Part shown: in pieces, positions 6,831-13,590 of the stretch | Layout of the letters: each line of letters opens with the position of its first letter | Position numbering within the stretch: position 1 is the stretch's first letter | From: Clostridia bacterium | Lineage (GTDB): Bacteria; Bacillota; Clostridia; UMGS1810 | Length of the DNA stretch: 13,741 nucleotides | Assembly (NCBI GenBank): GCA_017629325.1 | Contig: JAGBXL010000057.1 | Coordinates: 1-13,741 of the forward strand | Reading direction: 5' to 3' | Notes under the pieces: model-generated | What the model saw: the letters and a program-made list of their open reading frames with translations, nothing else | What the model was told of the DNA's origin: nothing | Databases searched by the model: none | Position numbers and translations under genes: made by a program

Positions 6831-7910
6831 ATGAAAAAAAATATAGCCGTTATCCGCGGCGACGGAATAGGCCCCCAAATTATAAATGAGGCTATAAAGG
6901 TTTTAAAAAAAATAGCAGAAGTTTTTAATCATGAATTTGAATATAGCTTTGCCTGTGTTGGCGGTGAGGCAATAGATAAGTTCGGCGAGCCGCTTCCCCA
7001 ATCGGAGCTTAAAAAGTGTTTGGAAGCTGACAGTGTGCTTCTGGGTGCAGTTGGTGGAAACAAGTGGAACGATGTTCCCCCAGATAAAAGACCTGAAAAG
7101 GCACTTTTAAAATTAAGACAGGCTATGGGCGTTTATTCCAACAACCGCCCTGCAAAAATATGGCGTCAGCTCTCTGATAGCTCACCACTCAAAAAAGAAA
7201 TAGTAGATAAAGGAATAGACTTTATAATTGTTCGTGAATTAACGGGCGGAATATATTTTGGCGAGCACTCAACCAAAGAGCAAAACGGCCAAAGAATAGC
7301 TACCGATATTTTAACTTACAGCGAAAAAGAAATAGAGAGAATCGGCAGAATTGCTTTTGAAACTGCCCAAAAAAGAGGGGGAAAGCTTTGCTCCGTTGAA
7401 AAGAGCAATGTTTTGGATTCTTCAAGGCTGTGGAAAAAGGTGATGCATGAGCTTTCCAAAGAGTATTGCGATGTTGAGCTTTCGGATATGCTTGTTGACA
7501 ACTGTGCAATGCAGATAGTTAAAGATCCCTCTCAGTTTGATGTTATTGTTACTGAAAATATGTTTGGGGATATTTTATCTGACGAAGCATCAATGATAAC
7601 AGGCTCAATAGGAATGATACCATCATCGAGCCTTGGCAGCACCAAAAGAGGACTATATGAACCTATTCACGGCTCTGCTCCCGATATTGCAGGGCAAAAT
7701 AAAGCAAACCCAATAGGCACAATTTTATCTGCCGCTATGATGCTTAAATACAGCTTCAATATGGAAAAAGAGGCAGAGGCAATAGAAAAAGCGGTTGAAG
7801 CTGTGCTCGATGAAAACTATCGTACAGCAGATATTTTTATAAAAGAAAATGAAGAACTAAAGCTTGTTTCTTGCAGTGAAATGGGAAGTTTAATTGCTAA
7901 CAGAATATAG
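6831..7910 (+). CDS. leuB: 3-isopropylmalate dehydrogenase
   Basis: LeuB oxidises 3-isopropylmalate with NAD+; the product loses CO2 to give 2-ketoisocaproate. The 359-aa chain matches usual LeuB length. It has the N-terminal IRGDGIGPQI (8-17), RQAMGVYSNNRPAKIW near residues 96-111, the dehydrogenase-specific RELTGGIYFGE (135-145), the metal-binding ENMFGDILSDEASM (242-255) and the NAD-binding EPIHGSAPDIAG (277-288), where the acidic and small residues indicate NAD rather than NADP. The start ATG 6831 follows AAAGGA at about 10 bases. Although separated from leuD by a repeat cluster, it has no clear promoter of its own and probably belongs to the T-box transcript. The order leuA-C-D-B is seen in many Firmicutes. 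Confidence 0.96.
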   Translation: MKKNIAVIRGDGIGPQIINEAIKVLKKIAEVFNHEFEYSFACVGGEAIDKFGEPLPQSELKKCLEADSVLLGAVGGNKWNDVPPDKRPEKALLKLRQAMGVYSNNRPAKIWRQLSDSSPLKKEIVDKGIDFIIVRELTGGIYFGEHSTKEQNGQRIATDILTYSEKEIERIGRIAFETAQKRGGKLCSVEKSNVLDSSRLWKKVMHELSKEYCDVELSDMLVDNCAMQIVKDPSQFDVIVTENMFGDILSDEASMITGSIGMIPSSSLGSTKRGLYEPIHGSAPDIAGQNKANPIGTILSAAMMLKYSFNMEKEAEAIEKAVEAVLDENYRTADIFIKENEELKLVSCSEMGSLIANRI

Positions 7911-7919
7911 GAGAATTAA

Positions 7920-8777
7920 ATGCGAGATTTAGACAGGGCAACCCTTGCCCAGAGAAGCCTTATAAAAAAATACAGAAAAGAAATATGGAATCCCTTTATT
8001 GCTGCAATAAAGCGTTATCGGCTTATTCAGGAAAATGACCGCATTGCAGTTTGTATTTCGGGCGGAAAAGATTCAATGATTCTTGCAAAACTTATGCAGC
8101 AGTTAAAATTTATAACTGATGTTCCATTTGAATTGGAATTTTTGGTTATGGACCCGGGGTATAATAAAGAAAACCGAAAGAAAATAGAGGATAACGCCCG
8201 TCTTTTAAATATTCCTATAAAAATTTTTGAATCGGATATTTTTGATGTGGCAAATTCGGTAGAGAAATCTCCCTGTTATCTTTGTGCCCGAATGAGAAGA
8301 GGTTTTCTCTATGCCCATGCAAAAGAACTTGGCTGCAACAAAATTGCTCTTGGGCACCACATGAGCGATGTTATAGAAACAACCCTTATGGGAATGATGT
8401 ATGGCAGTCAGATTCAGGGTATGCTTCCAAGAATAAAATCCACCAATTTTGAGGGAATGGAACTTATAAGACCATTATACTGCATACTCGAAGATGATAT
8501 CATTTCCTGGGCAAAATATAACGGCCTGGAATTTTTACGCTGTGCCTGCCGTTTTACCGAAGAAGCCGAAAAAAGAGGAAACTACGAAAATTTATCAAAA
8601 AGGCAGGAAATAAAAGATTTAATAAAGCAAATAAAAAAGCAAAATCCCGATGTTGAGCAAAATCTTTTTAAGAGCCTTCACAATGTATCGCTCGATACCC
8701 TGATTGGCTACAAGCAGGAGGGCACGGAACATTCGTTTTTAGATAAATTTAAAAACGACGGAAAGGAAATTTTATGA
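7920..8777 (+). CDS. TtcA-like tRNA 2-thiolation enzyme (PP-loop ATPase)
   Basis: The 285-aa protein carries the PP-loop SGGKDS (47-52), which activates the target base with ATP, and a cysteine pair C119-YL-C122 followed by ARMRRGFLYAHAKELG, then ALGHHMSD (143-150). This layout matches TtcA, which thiolates cytidine 32 of tRNA using a [4Fe-4S] cluster held by three cysteines. The third ligand is probably C208 in LRCAC (206-210); the second cysteine there is spaced CxC, whereas E. coli TtcA has CxxC. The tail beyond residue 220 is longer and lysine-rich. The ribosome site AGGAG overlaps the end of leuB (9 bp gap), and the stop overlaps hydE by 4 bp. It could be a related PP-loop enzyme with another target nucleotide, so I give no gene symbol. 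Confidence 0.83.
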   Translation: MRDLDRATLAQRSLIKKYRKEIWNPFIAAIKRYRLIQENDRIAVCISGGKDSMILAKLMQQLKFITDVPFELEFLVMDPGYNKENRKKIEDNARLLNIPIKIFESDIFDVANSVEKSPCYLCARMRRGFLYAHAKELGCNKIALGHHMSDVIETTLMGMMYGSQIQGMLPRIKSTNFEGMELIRPLYCILEDDIISWAKYNGLEFLRCACRFTEEAEKRGNYENLSKRQEIKDLIKQIKKQNPDVEQNLFKSLHNVSLDTLIGYKQEGTEHSFLDKFKNDGKEIL

Positions 8778-9793
8778 AGGATTATTTAAGTTTGTCTGTT
8801 ATGGGAAAAGAAGAACTGGCAGAGTTTATTTCTTTAACGGGCGATGATACAGAGCTTTATAACATAGCCGATAAAATACGCCGTGAAAACTATGATGATA
8901 AGGTTTATATAAGAGGGCTTATAGAGGTTTCGAGCTATTGCAAAAATAATTGCCTTTACTGCGGAATAAGAGTCGGCAATAAAAATGCTATGCGTTATCG
9001 CCTTACTCAAGATGAAATTCTTTCATGCTGCAAGGTGGGTTATGACTTGGGTTTTCGCACCTTTGTTATGCAAGGGGGCGAAGATAATCATTTTACCGAT
9101 GAATTTATGTGCGGGGTTATTTATAAAATAAAATCTTTATACCCCGACTGTGCAATAACTCTTTCTCTTGGTGAAAGAAGCTATGAAAGTTACAGGGAGC
9201 TTAAAAATGCTGGTGCCGACAGATATCTTTTAAGGCACGAAACTGCAAATGACAATCATTACAGCCGTCTGCACCCCGAGGGAATGAATTTAACAGACAG
9301 AAAGAAATGCCTTTTTAATTTAAAGGAATTAGGCTATCAGGTAGGAAGCGGCTTTATGGTTGGCTCACCTTATCAAACATGGGAAACTCTTGCCCAGGAC
9401 CTTTTATTTTTAAAAGAACTAAAACCCCAGATGATAGGAATAGGGCCCTTTATATCACATAAAGACACTCCATTTAAAAACGAAAAAAGCGGCAGCCTTT
9501 ATTTAACACTTAAGCTGATTTCAATACTTCGAATAATGTTTCCAAAATCACTCATTCCTGCAACAACAGCCCTTAGTTCAATCTCTCCTGTGGGCAGAGA
9601 AATGGGGCTTAAAGCGGGTGCAAATGTTGTTATGCCAAATCTTTCGCCCGAAGATGTGAGGGCAAAATATAATCTCTATGATAACAAAGCATATTCCGGC
9701 TCCGAGGCGGCAGAGAGTCTTGCAATTTTAAAGAGCCTTGTGGAAAACGCAGGATACAGAGTTGTTGTAGACAGAGGAGATGCACTTTGCTGA
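8774..9793 (+). CDS. hydE: [FeFe] hydrogenase maturase, radical SAM protein HydE
   Basis: HydE is a radical SAM enzyme that helps build the 2Fe subcluster of the [FeFe]-hydrogenase H-cluster, together with HydF and HydG. The 339-aa chain has the cluster motif CKNNCLYC (C56, C60, C63), then GIRVGNKNAMRYRL, MQGGED and GSGFMVGSPYQTWE, all typical of HydE rather than BioB or PylB. A second cysteine cluster, found near the C terminus in some HydE proteins, is absent: the region YDNKAYSGSEAAE has no cysteine. That cluster is known to be dispensable. The gene overlaps the TtcA-like gene by ATGA, implying coupled translation. No hydF, hydG or hydrogenase gene lies in the window, so the partners must be elsewhere. 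Confidence 0.9.
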   Translation: MKDYLSLSVMGKEELAEFISLTGDDTELYNIADKIRRENYDDKVYIRGLIEVSSYCKNNCLYCGIRVGNKNAMRYRLTQDEILSCCKVGYDLGFRTFVMQGGEDNHFTDEFMCGVIYKIKSLYPDCAITLSLGERSYESYRELKNAGADRYLLRHETANDNHYSRLHPEGMNLTDRKKCLFNLKELGYQVGSGFMVGSPYQTWETLAQDLLFLKELKPQMIGIGPFISHKDTPFKNEKSGSLYLTLKLISILRIMFPKSLIPATTALSSISPVGREMGLKAGANVVMPNLSPEDVRAKYNLYDNKAYSGSEAAESLAILKSLVENAGYRVVVDRGDALC

Positions 9794-9842
9794 TTGGGAA
9801 AATGTGGCGAAGGGCTGTTTAAACTAAACTTTGTAATATTAC

Positions 9843-9963
9843 TTGTAGGGTGCAGCGTTCACGATGCACCGTAGAGACGGTTCGTTGAAAAAGCATCCCA
9901 CCTCATCCGAGTTGCTTCGCAACTCACCTTCTCCTCAAGGAGAAGGCTTGCCGAACCCTACAA
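9843..9963. mobile_element. 121-bp MITE-like palindromic element
   Basis: Perfect 9-bp terminal inverted repeats, TTGTAGGGT (9843-9851) and ACCCTACAA (9955-9963), bound a non-coding unit. Inside are three hairpins: GGTGCA/TGCACC (9849-9870), GAGTTGC/GCAACTC (9909-9925) and CCTTCTCCT/AGGAGAAGG (9927-9946). The CTCATCC...hairpin...ACCTTCTCC layout resembles small repeats I know from clostridial genomes. No transposase is present, so any movement would need one supplied elsewhere. The rest of the 251-bp gap between hydE and the regulator gene holds only the terminator at 9992-10029. Confidence 0.7.
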
Positions 9964-9991
9964 ATTTTAAATTTATAATATATTAAAAAAC

Positions 9992-10034
9992 AAAGAGATG
10001 TAAAACTTAAAAAAGTTTTGCATCTCTTTTTAGT
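9992..10034. terminator. Bidirectional terminator between hydE and the AraC-type gene
   Basis: AAAGAGATG-T-AAAACTT (9992-10008) pairs with AAGTTTT-G-CATCTCTTT (10013-10029), a 17-pair stem with one T-G wobble and a 4-base loop. TTTTT follows on the plus strand and, read on the minus strand, GTTTTTT follows. It should end both the leu-hydE transcript and the converging regulator transcript. Confidence 0.88.
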
Positions 10035-10044
10035 ATAAAATAAA

Positions 10045-10809
10045 TTAAAACTTATTCATGGTAGCCGGCGGAATGCCAAAATGCTTTTTAAAAATTTTGC
10101 TAAAATAGAGTGAATCCTCATATCCCACCGAAAGTGCCAGTTCTCTCACTGTGTTAAATTCGCCGCAGTCAATAATTGCTTTTGCTTTGGCAAGCCTTTT
10201 TTCCGTGATGTAGTTTTTGGGTGTGGTTTTAAATCTTGAAAAAAATATTTTTCTGAAATATGTGTTGGATATCCCGCATAAAAGTGCGAGTTCATCTGCC
10301 TTAAGGCTTGTGTCATATATATGAGTTTTTAAATAATCAAGAGCAGGAGTTATAACTTCAAATTTCTTTTTTTCCATATATTTAAGGCTATTGTAGTTTG
10401 TTATATATGCCAGCAGGTCATAGAGATACGATATGCACTTATATTTATCGGCAGTGTTCCCAAAATTCCATGCATCAGAAAAATTATTCATAATAAACCC
10501 GGCACACTGCACATCTTTTAGTGGATATACCATAGGCTTTGAATTTTCTTCAAAATCTGCATCAAGGGTTATAATTGTGCATTTGCTGTCTTCTTCGGAT
10601 ACTACATCATAAGTGTAGGAGGAGCCTTTTGGTAAGAATATCATTTCTCCTTCATTAACTGTATATCTTTTTTCTCCAAAATCATATTGCATAGAGCCGC
10701 TGAGCCTTATATTGAAGCTGTATGTTTTTCTTTTTTCAGCCCTGCCGCTTCGCGGGCTTACCTTGCTTATGGCAGATATACTTTTTACAAAATCGGGCTT
10801 AACCATCAT
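10045..10809 (-). CDS. AraC-family transcriptional regulator
   Basis: The 254-aa protein has an N-terminal cupin-like sensor (roughly residues 25-90, with EGEMIFLPKGSSYTY at 53-67 on the barrel) and a C-terminal AraC DNA-binding domain with two helix-turn-helix units: about 169-190 (LKADELALLCGISNTYFRKIF) and 219-241, ending in the hallmark VGYEDSLYFSKIFKKHFGIPP. The cupin suggests a small ligand, often a sugar, but the ligand cannot be deduced. The start is ATG 10809, 6-7 bases from AGGTGG; a second ATG follows directly. The gene is divergent from the MATE exporter, with about 160 bp between the starts, which suggests it regulates that gene, itself, or both. A bidirectional terminator follows its stop. 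Confidence 0.92.
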   Translation of the reverse strand: MMVKPDFVKSISAISKVSPRSGRAEKRKTYSFNIRLSGSMQYDFGEKRYTVNEGEMIFLPKGSSYTYDVVSEEDSKCTIITLDADFEENSKPMVYPLKDVQCAGFIMNNFSDAWNFGNTADKYKCISYLYDLLAYITNYNSLKYMEKKKFEVITPALDYLKTHIYDTSLKADELALLCGISNTYFRKIFFSRFKTTPKNYITEKRLAKAKAIIDCGEFNTVRELALSVGYEDSLYFSKIFKKHFGIPPATMNKF

Positions 10810-10828
10810 AAGCTACCACCTCAGTGTG

Positions 10829-10857
10829 AGTATATCACAACAAATAATAATTTTCAA
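10829..10857 (-). promoter_or_regulatory. Promoter of the AraC-type regulator (minus strand)
   Basis: On the minus strand, TTGAAA (10857-10852), a 17-bp spacer and TATACT (10834-10829) preceded by TGA form a -35 plus extended -10 promoter. The predicted start near 10822-10821 leaves a leader of only about 12 bases, so the Shine-Dalgarno AGGTGG would lie almost at the 5' end of the mRNA. Confidence 0.65.
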
Positions 10858-10875
10858 CAAAATGTGTTTTGAAAA

Positions 10876-10901
10876 TTCCATACTATTTTTTTATTTCCAT
10901 A
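10876..10901. promoter_or_regulatory. Candidate AraC-type operator (direct repeats)
   Basis: TTCCATA occurs at 10876-10882 and again at 10895-10901, 19 bp apart in the same direction, just upstream of the exporter's -10 region. AraC-family proteins usually bind two direct half-sites about two helical turns apart, so these may be the regulator's sites. The evidence is only position and repetition. Confidence 0.35.
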
Positions 10902-10918
10902 TACTGTATGTTTTGTGG

Positions 10919-10927
10919 TGATATAAT
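10919..10927 (+). promoter_or_regulatory. Extended -10 promoter of the MATE gene
   Basis: TG at 10919-10920, one base, then a perfect TATAAT (10922-10927). No good -35 hexamer lies 17 bp upstream, which fits a promoter that needs an activator. Transcription would begin near 10934, about 37 bases before the ATG at 10971. Confidence 0.65.
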
Positions 10928-10970
10928 ACTATAAGTGTTTAGAACTCACAAAAAAGGGGAGATGAGATGT

Positions 10971-12326
10971 ATGGGATTTTTAAAGCAACCCAAAAACTGC
11001 AGATTTTCAAATAAAACCATATTGCTGTTTGTTTTGCCGATATTTTTAGAACAGATAATGATAGCATTTATAGGTATTGCCGATACCTATATGGTGTCGA
11101 GCTTTGGCGAAGCGGCAGTTGCAGGAGTTTCACTTGTAACAAGTATTGATAAATTTGTTAAAAGCATTTTTACGGGGCTTGCAGCCGGTGCAAGCGTTGT
11201 GGTTTCGCAGTATATTGGTGCCGATGATAAATTAAATGCTTCAAAATCTATGAAAGCAGGCATTCAGATATTGTTTTTACTAACAATAATAATAACTGCA
11301 ATAATGGTAATATTCAAGAAAAAAGTTCTCAGTTTGCTTTTTGGTGCAGTTGAAAGTGATGTTATGCAATCAAGCATAAAATATTTTTCAGTAACGGCTT
11401 TTTCTTATCCTTTTGTGAGCTTATTCAGTATTGGGTGTTCGTCATATCGTGCAATGGGAAACAGCCGCACAACTTTTTATTCATCAATGCTTATGCTTAG
11501 CATAAATCTTTTGTTAAAATACATATTTATATATCATTTAAATCTTGGTGTAACAGGTGCGGGCCTTTCCTCGCTTATAGCCTACGGAATTGTTGGAATT
11601 GTTCTTATATGCTCACTTCATAGTACCAATAACAAAGTGTGGCTTAGCAGAATCTATGTTTATGAAGGCACAAAGAAAATGATAAAATCAATATTTGGAA
11701 TAGGAATCCCAAACGGAATAGAAAATGGTATGTTTCAGATGGGGCATCTTCTTTTGCAAAATCTTATGTCCACACTGGGAACTGTTGCTATTGCCGCAAA
11801 TGCTTTGTATTCAAATCTTTCTCCTCTTTATCATTCTCTAAATTCGGGATTTAGCCTTGGTATTACAACCTTTGTTGCACAGTGTATGGGTGCAGGCAGA
11901 CCCGATGAGGCACGTTATTATATGCGGCACATTTTAAAACTAACTTATGTTTTTACCGCAACAAATGGTATTATTCTTATATTATTTTCAAAACCGCTTA
12001 TTTCTATTTACGGGCTTTCCCAGGAGGTTACAAGCGTTGGACACAAGCTTCTTTTAATGTATGTAACAGGTGCCATATTTGCATACCCTTCGTCATTTAC
12101 CCTTGCAAATGGCCTGAGAGGAACGGGAGATACAAAATTCACTATGACTGTTTCTCTTTGTTCTATGTTTGGCATTAGAATAGGGCTTGCCTACATAGCT
12201 GTTTATGTTTTTAAAATGGGAATATACGGTGTGCAGCTTATTATGATATTTGAATGGTTTGAAAAAGGAATTATATATCACATACGCGAACGCAGGGGAA
12301 AATGGCAAAACATAAAGGTTATTTAG
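10971..12326 (+). CDS. MATE family multidrug/Na+ antiporter
   Basis: The 451-aa protein has MATE length and about 12 membrane segments in two similar halves. It begins with KTILLFVLPIFLEQ and IADTYMVSSFGEAAVAGVSL, a classic N-lobe opening, and has QYIGADD, YRAMGNSRTTF, FGIGIPNGIENGMFQ at the start of the second lobe, FVAQCMGAGRPDEA and GLRGTGDTKFT. MATE proteins export organic cations, drugs or metabolites in exchange for Na+ or H+. The substrate is unknown. I chose ATG 10971 because GGGGAG ends 9 bases upstream; an ATG at 10962 is too close to that site, and the GTG at 10935 lies at the predicted transcription start. The gene is divergent from the AraC-type regulator, which may control it. 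No terminator is obvious before the next promoter at 12350. Confidence 0.93.
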   Translation: MGFLKQPKNCRFSNKTILLFVLPIFLEQIMIAFIGIADTYMVSSFGEAAVAGVSLVTSIDKFVKSIFTGLAAGASVVVSQYIGADDKLNASKSMKAGIQILFLLTIIITAIMVIFKKKVLSLLFGAVESDVMQSSIKYFSVTAFSYPFVSLFSIGCSSYRAMGNSRTTFYSSMLMLSINLLLKYIFIYHLNLGVTGAGLSSLIAYGIVGIVLICSLHSTNNKVWLSRIYVYEGTKKMIKSIFGIGIPNGIENGMFQMGHLLLQNLMSTLGTVAIAANALYSNLSPLYHSLNSGFSLGITTFVAQCMGAGRPDEARYYMRHILKLTYVFTATNGIILILFSKPLISIYGLSQEVTSVGHKLLLMYVTGAIFAYPSSFTLANGLRGTGDTKFTMTVSLCSMFGIRIGLAYIAVYVFKMGIYGVQLIMIFEWFEKGIIYHIRERRGKWQNIKVI

Positions 12327-12349
12327 CCTGATTTTTGGATAAAATTTAC

Positions 12350-12378
12350 TTGACAAAAAAGTTTTAATATATTATAAT
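12350..12378 (+). promoter_or_regulatory. Consensus promoter of rpsF-ssb-rpsR
   Basis: TTGACA (12350-12355), a 17-bp spacer and TATAAT (12373-12378) match the sigma-A consensus at all 12 positions, as expected for a highly expressed ribosomal protein operon. Transcription should begin near 12385. Confidence 0.92.
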
Positions 12379-12384
12379 GATAAG

Positions 12385-12488
12385 GCTGATTTTAGGTCGA
12401 TATTTTTTCAGCAGGCTTTTGGATATCCAAAAGTTCCTTGCTCTGTTTTAAAAAGCAGGGCCCAAGTCCACAAGGAGGTATAAGCATA
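12385..12488 (+). promoter_or_regulatory. Structured 5' leader of rpsF, possible S6:S18 autoregulatory site
   Basis: The roughly 100-base leader contains a perfect 18-base palindrome CTTTTGGATATCCAAAAG (12416-12433) and then a bulged hairpin: CTTG (12437-12440) with CAAG (12462-12465) and TCTG with CAGG around an AT-rich loop, with extra C residues on the 3' arm. rpsF leaders in many bacteria bind the S6:S18 complex through a bulged stem with a CCG element. I do not see an exact CCG here, so the assignment is tentative. AAGGAGG (12472-12478) follows the hairpin closely. Confidence 0.4.
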
Positions 12489-12779
12489 ATGGAAAAAGTT
12501 ATGAATAACTACGAAACTATTTTTGTTATCGATGCGTCTTTATCAGAAGAGGAAATTAATTCTATTTCCGAAAAATTCACATCTCTTATTGCCGCTAATG
12601 GCACAACAGAGTCTGTTGACGTGTGGGGCAAAAGACGTCTTGCTTACCCAATTGACTATAAAACAGAAGGTTACTATGTTTTAGTTAATTTTGCAAGCGA
12701 AGCAGAATTCATCACCGAACTCGAAAGAATTTATAACATCACCGACGGTGTTTTAAGAACAATCGTTATAAGAAAATAA
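12489..12779 (+). CDS. rpsF: Small-subunit ribosomal protein S6
   Basis: The 96-aa product is bacterial S6 (bS6), which binds the central domain of 16S rRNA as a heterodimer with S18. It shows NNYETIFVIDASLSEEEI at the N terminus, WGKRRLAYPIDYKTEGYYVLVNF in the middle and YNITDGVLRTIVIRK at the end, the full family pattern. ATG 12489 is chosen because AAGGAGG ends 10 bases upstream. An upstream in-frame ATG at 12438 would place the Shine-Dalgarno site inside the coding region. The acidic tail seen in E. coli S6 is missing, as usual in Firmicutes. It is first in the conserved rpsF-ssb-rpsR operon. Confidence 0.97.
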   Translation: MEKVMNNYETIFVIDASLSEEEINSISEKFTSLIAANGTTESVDVWGKRRLAYPIDYKTEGYYVLVNFASEAEFITELERIYNITDGVLRTIVIRK

Positions 12780-12797
12780 TTACGAGGTGATAAGGTT

Positions 12798-13241
12798 ATG
12801 AACAAAGCAATACTTGTTGGTAGACTCACAAGAGACCCCGAGCTCAGAACAACAGCAAACGGTGTTAGTGTTTGCTCATTCTCAATTGCTGTTAACCGTC
12901 GTTTTAAAAATGCAGACGGCAACTACGATGCAGATTTTATAAACTGCGTTGCATGGAGACAGCAGGCTGAATTTATGGCAAAATATTTTGCTAAAGGCAG
13001 CATGGTAGGCGTTGTAGGCAGTATTCAAACAAGAAACTACGATAACAAAGACGGACAAAAGGTTTATGTAACAGAAGTTGCAGTTGACGAAGTTCATTTT
13101 GTTGAAAGCAAATCTTCAAGAGATTCTGCTCCCGTAGTTGATAATACATTCGCACCGGCAAAACAGAATAGCGAAAGCGCTTTCGAAGCAAATGATGGCT
13201 TTATGCCAATGCCGGCAGCAGATGACGACCTGCCCTTTTAA
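12798..13241 (+). CDS. ssb: Single-stranded DNA-binding protein
   Basis: The 147-aa SSB coats single-stranded DNA in replication, repair and recombination. The OB fold spans about residues 1-105, with MNKAILVGRLTRDPELRTT at the start, FINCVAWRQQAEFMAKYFAKG (48-68) in the core and VYVTEVAVDEVHFVE closing it. A flexible linker rich in S, N, P and A follows, then the acidic tip DDDLPF (142-147), which recruits partner proteins. The ribosome site GAGGTG lies upstream of ATG 12798, 18 bp after rpsF. Being in the rpsF operon marks it as the housekeeping SSB and not a phage or plasmid copy. Confidence 0.97.
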   Translation: MNKAILVGRLTRDPELRTTANGVSVCSFSIAVNRRFKNADGNYDADFINCVAWRQQAEFMAKYFAKGSMVGVVGSIQTRNYDNKDGQKVYVTEVAVDEVHFVESKSSRDSAPVVDNTFAPAKQNSESAFEANDGFMPMPAADDDLPF

Positions 13242-13263
13242 TTAATTAAAGGAGGTAATAAAA

Positions 13264-13500
13264 ATGGCTGAAGAAAAGACATTCCGCAGAAAACCAAAAA
13301 GAAAAGTTTGTGCTTTCTGTGCAGATAAAATTCAGGAAATTGATTACAAGGATATAGCAAAACTCAGAAGATATGTTTCTGAAAGAGCTAAAATTCTTCC
13401 CAGAAGAATCAGCGGTAACTGTGCTAAGCACCAGAGACAGCTCACAGTAGCTATCAAAAGAGCAAGACACATCGCTCTTCTTCCTTTCACAGCTGAATAA
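13264..13500 (+). CDS. rpsR: Small-subunit ribosomal protein S18 (zinc-binding form)
   Basis: The 78-aa product is bS18, the partner of S6 in the 30S platform. It has DYKDIAKLRRYVSERAKILPRRISG and ends HQRQLTVAIKRARHIALLPFTAE, typical of the family. Cysteines at 16 and 19 (CAFC) and C53-x2-H56 form a likely zinc site, so this is the C+ version of S18; many bacteria carry a cysteine-free copy used under zinc limitation. AAAGGAGG sits 9 bases before ATG 13264, 22 bp after ssb. It is the last gene of the operon and is followed by two terminators. Confidence 0.97.
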   Translation: MAEEKTFRRKPKRKVCAFCADKIQEIDYKDIAKLRRYVSERAKILPRRISGNCAKHQRQLTVAIKRARHIALLPFTAE

Positions 13501-13514
13501 TTTAAACAAAAATA

Positions 13515-13545
13515 AATCGGAACAATTTTTTGTTCCGATTTTTTG
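13515..13545. terminator. Terminator after rpsR (probably bidirectional)
   Basis: AATCGGAACA (13515-13524) pairs perfectly with TGTTCCGATT (13531-13540) over a 6-base loop, followed by TTTT on the plus strand. Read on the minus strand the stem is followed by a T-rich run (TTTATTTTTG), so it can also stop spoIVB transcripts. Confidence 0.88.
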
Positions 13546-13557
13546 TTATATACAGAA

Positions 13558-13590
13558 TGCTCACCTGTAAAAAGGTGAGCACTTTTTTTT
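13558..13590 (+). terminator. Second terminator downstream of rpsR
   Basis: TGCTCACCT (13558-13566) pairs with AGGTGAGCA (13573-13581) over a 6-base loop, then C and eight Ts (13583-13590). The T run lies on the plus-strand side only, so it serves as a back-up stop for the ribosomal operon. It ends on top of the spoIVB stop codon. Confidence 0.85.

Noticed and set aside
10935..10970. GTG 10935 or ATG 10962 as the MATE start
   Set aside because: GTG 10935 coincides with the predicted transcription start, and ATG 10962 directly abuts the Shine-Dalgarno site; ATG 10971 has proper spacing.
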